Assembly (NCBI GenBank): GCA_964470845.1
Contig: CAYYEL010000001.1
Location: forward strand, 1-64,000
Direction: 5' to 3'
Origin: HGM04593 sp964470845
GTDB lineage: Bacteria; Bacteroidota; Bacteroidia; Bacteroidales; Bacteroidaceae
DNA length: 64,000 nt
In this document: in pieces, positions 59,545 to 64,000 of the stretch
How the letters are laid out: each line of letters opens with the position of its first letter
Position numbering within the stretch: position 1 is the stretch's first letter
Notes under the pieces: generated by a model
Seen by the model: only the letters and a program-made list of their open reading frames with translations
What the model was told of the DNA's origin: nothing
Databases searched by the model: none
Program-made: the position numbers and the translations under genes

Positions 59545-60574
59545 TTTCTATTGACCACCCTTGAGCACGCAGTTGCATTTCGACGCCGTCGCGTGTTATC
59601 ATTGCCTCTCCCATACTTTGGGCGACAATGTAGCCAATTACGTGCACGTCTTTCATTGAGGCAACTTTTTCGTGGTCGGCAATGGGGACGGTGAACAGAA
59701 GCTCGTAGTCCTCGCCACCGTTCAGTGCGCAGGTTATCACATTCATATTAAGCTCCTCGGCCATAATTGCCGTTTGATAGTCTATGGGGATGCGCTCTTC
59801 GTATATGCGGCAGCCCACGCCACTCTGTTTGCAGATGTGCATAAGCTCGGATGATAGTCCGTCCGAAATGTCCATCATTGCTGTGGGGCGGATATTCTCC
59901 TCGCGCAGACGCTCGATAATATCACGGCGAGCCTCGGGCTTCAATTGGCGCTCCAGAATGTACTCTTTCCCGGCAAAATCGGGCTGCATATCTTTTCCGG
60001 CGGTGGCAATCTTTTCACGCTCAAGAAGTTGCAGCCCCATGTATGCTGCCCCCAAATTTCCGCTAACGCATATAAGGTCGGTCTCTTTGGCTGTGCTGCG
60101 CTTTATCGAGCAGCCTTTGGGGGTTGTTCCCACTGCTGTGATGCTTATGGCAAGACCTGTGAGCGAGGCCGAGGTGTCGCCACCCACAATATCTACATTG
60201 TGCTGTGTGCAGGCCAGCTTCAGACCATCGTAAAAATCCTCAATATCCTCGATGCAGAATTTCTTGCTAAGCGCAACCGATACGGTAATCTGCTTGGGGG
60301 TGCCGTTCATTGCATAAATATCCGAGAAATTGACCATTGCAGCCTTGTAACCCAAATGTTTAAGCGGAACGTATGTGAGGTCGAAATGTATGCCCTCCAT
60401 CAGAAGGTCGGTGCTGACGAGTACCTCTTCGTCGTCCGAGAATTGCAGGATGGCTGCATCGTCGCCGACTGCCGTAACAGTCTCTTTGTTGACAATTTTA
60501 ATGTCGGACGTCAGACGCTCGATGAGGCCAAACTCGCCTATGGTCGAAATTTCGGTTCTTTTATTTGTGTTCAT
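59534..60574 (-). CDS. thiL: Thiamine-phosphate kinase
   Basis: A 346-residue enzyme converting thiamine phosphate to thiamine pyrophosphate with ATP. The AIR-synthase-like fold shows ISTIGEFGLIERL, TAVGDDAAILQF, VSTDLLMEGIHFDLTYVPLKHLGYKAAMVNFSDIYAMNGTPKQ, GGDTSASLTGLAISITAVG, MMDISDGLSSELMHI and NGGEDYELLFTVP. The start at ATG 60574 gives the usual N-terminus; the frame is open 19 codons further. It lies 40 nt after punA. No TPP riboswitch or other thiamine gene is present in the window. Confidence 0.95.
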   Translation of the reverse strand: MNTNKRTEISTIGEFGLIERLTSDIKIVNKETVTAVGDDAAILQFSDDEEVLVSTDLLMEGIHFDLTYVPLKHLGYKAAMVNFSDIYAMNGTPKQITVSVALSKKFCIEDIEDFYDGLKLACTQHNVDIVGGDTSASLTGLAISITAVGTTPKGCSIKRSTAKETDLICVSGNLGAAYMGLQLLEREKIATAGKDMQPDFAGKEYILERQLKPEARRDIIERLREENIRPTAMMDISDGLSSELMHICKQSGVGCRIYEERIPIDYQTAIMAEELNMNVITCALNGGEDYELLFTVPIADHEKVASMKDVHVIGYIVAQSMGEAMITRDGVEMQLRAQGWSIENAE

Positions 60575-60614
60575 AATGTATATAAAGCGTCGGTTGTCAT
60601 AATTAAAATAACTT

Positions 60615-61424
60615 CTAAGCTCGGTTAACAATCTCGCGGAAGATGGTGGTCATACGGGGCTGAGCCTCGTCGGCAGCCTTCTGAACCTCTTCGTGGCTCA
60701 CCTCGACCACAACACCCTCGATGCCAAGGTCGGTGATAACCGAAATTCCAAATACACGGATGCCGCAGTGGCGGGCAACAATTACCTCGGGGACGGTTGA
60801 CATTCCCACAGCGTCGCCACCCATACGGTGGAACATCACATATTCGGCGGGTGTCTCAAAGGTGGGGCCTTGTGTGCCAAGATATACACCCTCGACCACG
60901 CGGATGCCCTTCTCGGAAGCAATCTCCTTGGCCATTGCAATAAGCTCGGGGCTGTATGTTTTGCTCATATCGGGGAAACGGTCGCCATAGGGGATGTTCT
61001 TTCCGCGCAAGGGGTGCTCGGGGAAGGTGTTGATGTGGTCGGTGATAATCATAAGGTCGCCGATGAGAAAATCGGGGTTCATACCTCCTGCGGCATTCGA
61101 TACAAAGAGTGTCTTAATGCCAAGCTCGCGCATTACACGCACGGGGAAGGTTACCTCTTTCATTGAATAGCCTTCGTAGTAGTGGAAGCGGCCTTGCATT
61201 GCCATAATCTCCTTATCGCCCAATTTGCCGAAAATCAGCTTGCCCGAGTGTCCCTCGACTGTCGATAGGGGGAAATTGGGAATATCCTCGTACTTAATTT
61301 CGTATTTATCGGTAATTTCGTTTACAAGACTGCCGAGGCCTGTACCAAGGATAATGGCTGTCTCGGGAGCTGTGGTCATACGTGCCTTCAGAAAGGCTGC
61401 TGTTTCTTGAATTTTCTGTAACAT
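60615..61424 (-). CDS. punA: Purine nucleoside phosphorylase (PNP-I, inosine/guanosine type)
   Basis: A 269-residue trimeric-type purine nucleoside phosphorylase that cleaves inosine and guanosine with phosphate. Characteristic blocks are IILGTGLGSLVNEI, MQGRFHYYEGYSMKEVTFPVRVM, LFVSNAAGGMNPDFLIGDLMII, FETPAEYVMFHRMGGDAVGMSTVPEVIVARHCG and VFGISVITDLG. Length is standard (about 270). It lies 34 nt after lpxK and 40 nt before thiL, so it is probably in one transcript with them. The grouping of lipid A, purine salvage and thiamine genes has no evident functional logic. Confidence 0.94.
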   Translation of the reverse strand: MLQKIQETAAFLKARMTTAPETAIILGTGLGSLVNEITDKYEIKYEDIPNFPLSTVEGHSGKLIFGKLGDKEIMAMQGRFHYYEGYSMKEVTFPVRVMRELGIKTLFVSNAAGGMNPDFLIGDLMIITDHINTFPEHPLRGKNIPYGDRFPDMSKTYSPELIAMAKEIASEKGIRVVEGVYLGTQGPTFETPAEYVMFHRMGGDAVGMSTVPEVIVARHCGIRVFGISVITDLGIEGVVVEVSHEEVQKAADEAQPRMTTIFREIVNRA

Positions 61425-61458
61425 AATTATATCTTTTGTGGTTTAAAAATTATTACTT

Positions 61459-62514
61459 CTAATGGGTAACAAATTTTGTTATTGTTTGGTCGAATATCTC
61501 CTTTTTATTGTCGAGAAAATCGACTTCGATTGGCAGGGCGTATATGTTCTCTTTTATAATAGGAGGCAGTGAGGGGAGCGCTGTCAGCCTTGCGGCGTCT
61601 TTCTCGGTGGTAATTATCAGTTTATCGCCGGCGATGCGCGAGAATGTGTCGGCAATGTCGTTAATCTCACCCTCACTGAAATTATGATGGTCGGCATATT
61701 GTTTGAGCATCACCGATGCTGCCTGTTCTTCGAGGTGGGCTTTCAGTGGGGCGGGCTTTGCAATTCCGGTGAGCAACAGTATGTTGCAGCCCTCTATCTT
61801 ACACTCACTGTTGTCGGCCTTGGCAAAGAGGGGGTAGGGCGTGCCATATTTCATTGTCGAGAAAAATACAGGTGCATTCTTTCTTGTTTGTAGCATTCTG
61901 CGGCACATCCCTTTGTGCTCGTCGCTCATATTAAGCGGACACTTTGTTACTATTATAATATCGGCACGCTCGATGCCGGCCATCGATTCTCGCAAACGTC
62001 CGATGGGCAGCAGTGTATCGCGCCACACGGGACGATTATTGTCAACCAACAGAATGTAAAGACCGGCCTTTACGTAACGATGCTGATAGGCGTCGTCGAG
62101 CAGAATTACCTGTGGCGCATTCTCGTCGTGCAGCAGATGGTCGATGCCGCGCACGCGCTTTTCATCGACGGCAACGGTTATATTCTTGAATTTTGTCTTT
62201 ATCTGATGAGGCTCGTCGCCTATCATCGGCATTGCAGTCTCCTCGGTAGCCTTTAAAAAACCTCGGCTTTTGCGCCCGTAGCCCCGGCTGAGCACTGCTA
62301 CATTATAGTCTCTGACTAATAGTTTTATAAGATACTCGGTGTGTGGAGTTTTTCCCGTTCCGCCAACGGTTATATTTCCTATGCAGATGATGGGAATGTC
62401 GAAACGGGTGCTTTTGAGCCATCCGCAGTCGAACGCTCTGTTTCTTGCCGATGTTACCCAGTGAAAAGGGTTAATGGCATTTAGTACTTTATATAATAAT
62501 GTGTCTTTTGACAT
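61459..62514 (-). CDS. lpxK: Tetraacyldisaccharide 4'-kinase
   Basis: A 351-residue inner-membrane-associated kinase that phosphorylates the lipid A disaccharide at the 4' position. The P-loop is IICIGNITVGGTGKTPHTEYLIKLL (about 41-65). AVLSRGYGRKSRGF, DEPHQIKTKF, DEKRVRGIDHLL and VILLDDAYQHRYVKAG follow; DDAYQH is the LpxK catalytic block, often DDGFQHR. The ITTEKDAARL segment lies near the C-terminus. It is the first gene of lpxK-punA-thiL-Imm17 and has a good promoter (62533-62565). Confidence 0.96.
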   Translation of the reverse strand: MSKDTLLYKVLNAINPFHWVTSARNRAFDCGWLKSTRFDIPIICIGNITVGGTGKTPHTEYLIKLLVRDYNVAVLSRGYGRKSRGFLKATEETAMPMIGDEPHQIKTKFKNITVAVDEKRVRGIDHLLHDENAPQVILLDDAYQHRYVKAGLYILLVDNNRPVWRDTLLPIGRLRESMAGIERADIIIVTKCPLNMSDEHKGMCRRMLQTRKNAPVFFSTMKYGTPYPLFAKADNSECKIEGCNILLLTGIAKPAPLKAHLEEQAASVMLKQYADHHNFSEGEINDIADTFSRIAGDKLIITTEKDAARLTALPSLPPIIKENIYALPIEVDFLDNKKEIFDQTITKFVTH

Positions 62515-62532
62515 TGCTTTTTTATTACAATG

Positions 62533-62565
62533 CGAATTTAGTTAAAACTTCTCACGCGGCACAAT
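62533..62565 (-). promoter_or_regulatory. lpxK operon promoter
   Basis: Minus strand ATTG (62562-62565), 21 nt, TAAATTCG (62533-62540), a TAnnTTCG -7 box with consensus spacing. It leaves a leader of only about 10 nt before the lpxK ATG at 62514. Confidence 0.58.
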
Positions 62566-62687
62566 ATTTTTCCCTTTCTTTCGTAATTTTTAGTGTCGAG
62601 GGTACAAAGTTTTCAATATTTTAAGATGTTTTTACATTTTAACAAAAGGTTTTTGCCTAAATGTTTACGAGATTGAAAAAAATAACT

Positions 62688-62695
62688 TATTTTTG
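62688..62695 (+). promoter_or_regulatory. Possible promoter of tRNA-Ser (and exbB), -7 box
   Basis: TATTTTTG matches TAnnTTTG and lies 69 nt before the tRNA. No TTG box sits at 19-21 nt upstream. No other promoter-like element is seen before exbB. Confidence 0.4.
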
Positions 62696-62764
62696 CCCGA
62701 GATTGTCGTGCAATTTTATGTTTTTTTGTAAGTTGCCGTCGGTTAATGGCTGCCTGTTGCGATT

Positions 62765-62852
62765 GGAAAGGTGCTCGAGTGGCTGAAGAGGCACGCCTGG
62801 AAAGCGTGTATGCGTCAAAAGCGCATCGGGGGTTCGAATCCCCCTCTTTCCG
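62765..62852 (+). tRNA. tRNA-Ser (anticodon GGA)
   Basis: An 88-nt class II tRNA. The acceptor arm is GGAAAGG (62765-62771) with TCTTTCC (62845-62851), discriminator G at 62852, and no encoded CCA. The D-arm GCTCGAGTGGCTGAAGAGGC, the anticodon loop CTGGAAA and the long serine-type variable arm (GTATGCGTCAAAAGCGCATC region) follow. The T-arm is GGGGG-TTCGAAT-CCCCC. The anticodon GGA reads UCC and UCU. It lies 58 nt before exbB on the same strand. Confidence 0.96.
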
Positions 62853-62910
62853 CGTTGAGATTAAATACTAATGTTAACTTAAAATAATCAATTCTTAAAA
62901 ATTACACACA

Positions 62911-63735
62911 ATGAAAAAGATTTTTGCAATCGTTGCAATGTTGGGTATGTTCACATTCGGTGCTACCCAAGTTATGGCTCAGGATGCAGCTGCTGCTCCC
63001 GAGGCACAAACAGAACAAGTTAGTGATTCAGTTGAGGCTGCTCCCGCCGGGGAGGCTGCTCCCGCTGAGGCTGCTGCTCCCGTAGAGGAGGCAGAGTCTG
63101 AGGGTTTCCACAAGACACTGAAGATTAAGTTTATCGAGGGTGATGCAGGCTTTATGTCTCTCGTTGCTATAGCAATGGTGATTGGTCTTGCATTCTGTAT
63201 CGAGCGTATCATCTATTTGAGCCTTGCTCAGGTGAATACAAAGAAACTTATGGAGGCTATCGCTGCTGCTCTTGAGAAGGGCGATGTTGAGAAAGCTAAG
63301 ACAGTTTGCCGTAATACAGCAGGTCCTGTTGCTGCTATCTGCTATCAGGGTCTTCTCCGTGTAAATGACGGTCTCGACGTTGTTGAGCGTTCGGTTGTTT
63401 CTTACGGTAGTGTTAAGGCCGGTGAGCTCGAGAAAGGTTGCTCTTGGATTACACTGTTCATCGCGATGGCTCCTTCACTCGGATTCTTGGGTACTGTGGT
63501 TGGTATGGTTATGGCGTTCGACGACATTCAGGCAGCAGGTGATATTTCTCCGACCGTTGTTGCCGGTGGTATGAAAGTGGCTCTTATTACAACTATCTAC
63601 GGTATCGTGGTAGCTCTTATTCTTCAGATTTTCTACAACTTCATCCTCGGTATGATTGAGAGCCTTACCGCAGATATGGAGGATTCTTCAATTACACTTC
63701 TTGACTTGCTCACAAAGTACAACCTTAAGAAGTAA
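62911..63735 (+). CDS. exbB: MotA/TolQ/ExbB proton channel protein with signal peptide and acidic-Ala extension
   Basis: A 274-residue inner-membrane protein that with ExbD/TonB energises outer-membrane transport. Unlike E. coli ExbB it starts with a cleavable signal (MKKIFAIVAMLGMFTFGATQVMAQ). An Ala/Pro/Glu-rich periplasmic stretch follows (about residues 25-65). The three membrane segments are at about 88-110 (VAIAMVIGLAFCIERIIYL), about 175-200 (ITLFIAMAPSLGFLGTVVGMVMAF) and about 215-240 (TTIYGIVVALILQIFYNFILG). LGFLGTVVGMV is the family motif. The following partial gene is probably part of the same cluster. Confidence 0.93.
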   Translation: MKKIFAIVAMLGMFTFGATQVMAQDAAAAPEAQTEQVSDSVEAAPAGEAAPAEAAAPVEEAESEGFHKTLKIKFIEGDAGFMSLVAIAMVIGLAFCIERIIYLSLAQVNTKKLMEAIAAALEKGDVEKAKTVCRNTAGPVAAICYQGLLRVNDGLDVVERSVVSYGSVKAGELEKGCSWITLFIAMAPSLGFLGTVVGMVMAFDDIQAAGDISPTVVAGGMKVALITTIYGIVVALILQIFYNFILGMIESLTADMEDSSITLLDLLTKYNLKK

Positions 63736-63767
63736 TTTTCTAACAGCTTAATTAAATTTTTATAACT

Positions 63768-64000
63768 ATGAAAGCTGGTGATGCTGTAAAATATGCAAAA
63801 TGGTTGTTTTACGTACTTATGGTGGTAACAGTCGTTATACTTGGATTGTTCTTCTTCGTAGGTTACGATAATACAACTATGGTTGCGGCAGGGCCCGTTA
63901 CAGACCCTGAGAACCTTGATGCGTTAATGTACTGGATGTATTTCTTGACAGGAATGGGTATTGTTTGTGTATTGTTCTCGACAGGTAAGCAATTCATTTC
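63768..64000 (+). CDS. Membrane protein of the ExbB cluster (5' part, cut by window edge)
   Basis: An open frame from ATG 63768 to the window end (77 codons). The N-terminus reads MKAGDAVKYAKWLFYVLMVV, giving one hydrophobic segment (about residues 12-32). A periplasmic-type loop follows (GYDNTTMVAAGPVTDPENLDAL) with a second hydrophobic segment beginning at about residue 54 (WMYFLTGMGIVCVLFS). It lies 32 nt after exbB. In Bacteroidales a small two-to-four-segment protein of unknown function commonly stands between exbB and exbD; this fits it, but the rest of the gene is outside the window. Confidence 0.72.
   Translation, partial: MKAGDAVKYAKWLFYVLMVVTVVILGLFFFVGYDNTTMVAAGPVTDPENLDALMYWMYFLTGMGIVCVLFSTGKQFI

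Noticed and set aside
60574..60614. TPP riboswitch upstream of thiL
   Set aside because: The gap after punA is only 40 nt, too short for the THI element, and no thiamine-box sequence is seen.
62765..62852. tRNA-Ser as an integration site of a mobile element
   Set aside because: No integrase gene or repeat of the tRNA 3' end is visible on either side.
1..64000. CRISPR arrays, insertion sequences, prophage
   Set aside because: No regularly spaced repeats, transposase or phage structural genes found on reading through the window.

Overview
The window is chromosomal DNA from a Bacteroidota bacterium, very probably order Bacteroidales. The reasons are: promoters of the Bacteroidetes type (TTG-like -33 element, 19-21 nt, then TAnnTTTG or TAnnTTCG) and A-rich leaders without Shine-Dalgarno sequences; a fimbrillin-like lipoprotein beside a short Bacteroidales-type peptide; a two-gene methylmalonyl-CoA mutase; ATP-type PEP carboxykinase; an ExbB with a signal peptide; and large MG2-like and TPR envelope proteins. 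I cannot fix the genus. No insertion sequence, prophage, conjugative element or CRISPR array is visible, and strand use and base composition look even, so this is core chromosome.

Layout. 1-6183 (minus): 5' part of topA, then a Nudix hydrolase / giant TPR protein / outer-membrane barrel operon. 6502-15130 (plus): gpmI, DUF3109, Ca/Na exchanger, then a GNAT-parE-coaD-S41 protease operon. 15247-16294: a 55-residue peptide and a fimbrillin-like lipoprotein, converging on a THUMP-like methyltransferase. 17631-20343: pckA and upp, divergent, each with a good promoter. 20505-23327 (minus): a thioredoxin-fold lipoprotein and a 5'-nucleotidase split into two lipoproteins. 23573-31464: rplS, a DUF2007 protein, frr-rsgA, asd (minus), tcdA-lolD, a DUF4890 protein, and an ABC-F ATPase. 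31549-41269 (minus): a 1282-residue MG2/Sel1 protein and an RND efflux operon (OMF-MFP-RND). 41411-49411: a small conserved protein, topB, mutA-mutB, and a secreted endonuclease I. 49672-52972: a WaaP-like kinase and a MATE / cytidylate-kinase-like / phosphodiesterase unit. 53117-59240 (plus): mnmA-xseA-xseB, ilvE-trmB-Dabb-mrp, and a small HTH regulator. 59308-62514 (minus): lpxK-punA-thiL-Imm17. 62765 to the end (plus): tRNA-Ser(GGA), exbB and a partial membrane gene of the TonB energising cluster.

How the genes work together. Central carbon and fermentation functions (GpmI, PckA, MutAB) fit a succinate/propionate-forming anaerobe. DNA topology is represented by three topoisomerases (TopA, ParE, TopB). 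Translation and RNA functions are RplS, Frr, RsgA, TrmB, MnmA and TcdA. Envelope functions are LpxK, the WaaP-like kinase, LolD, ExbB, RND efflux and several lipoproteins. Transcription units are mostly closed by long, perfect hairpins shared between convergent genes.

Most of the window is ordinary housekeeping. The best candidates for something less described are: the 55-residue peptide next to the fimbrillin-like lipoprotein; the MG2-like protein with a Sel1 tail; the barrel/TPR/Nudix operon; an Imm17 gene overlapping thiL with no toxin nearby; the endonuclease I with a T9SS-like tail; and a perfect 14-bp inverted repeat in the promoter/leader of the WaaP-like kinase.
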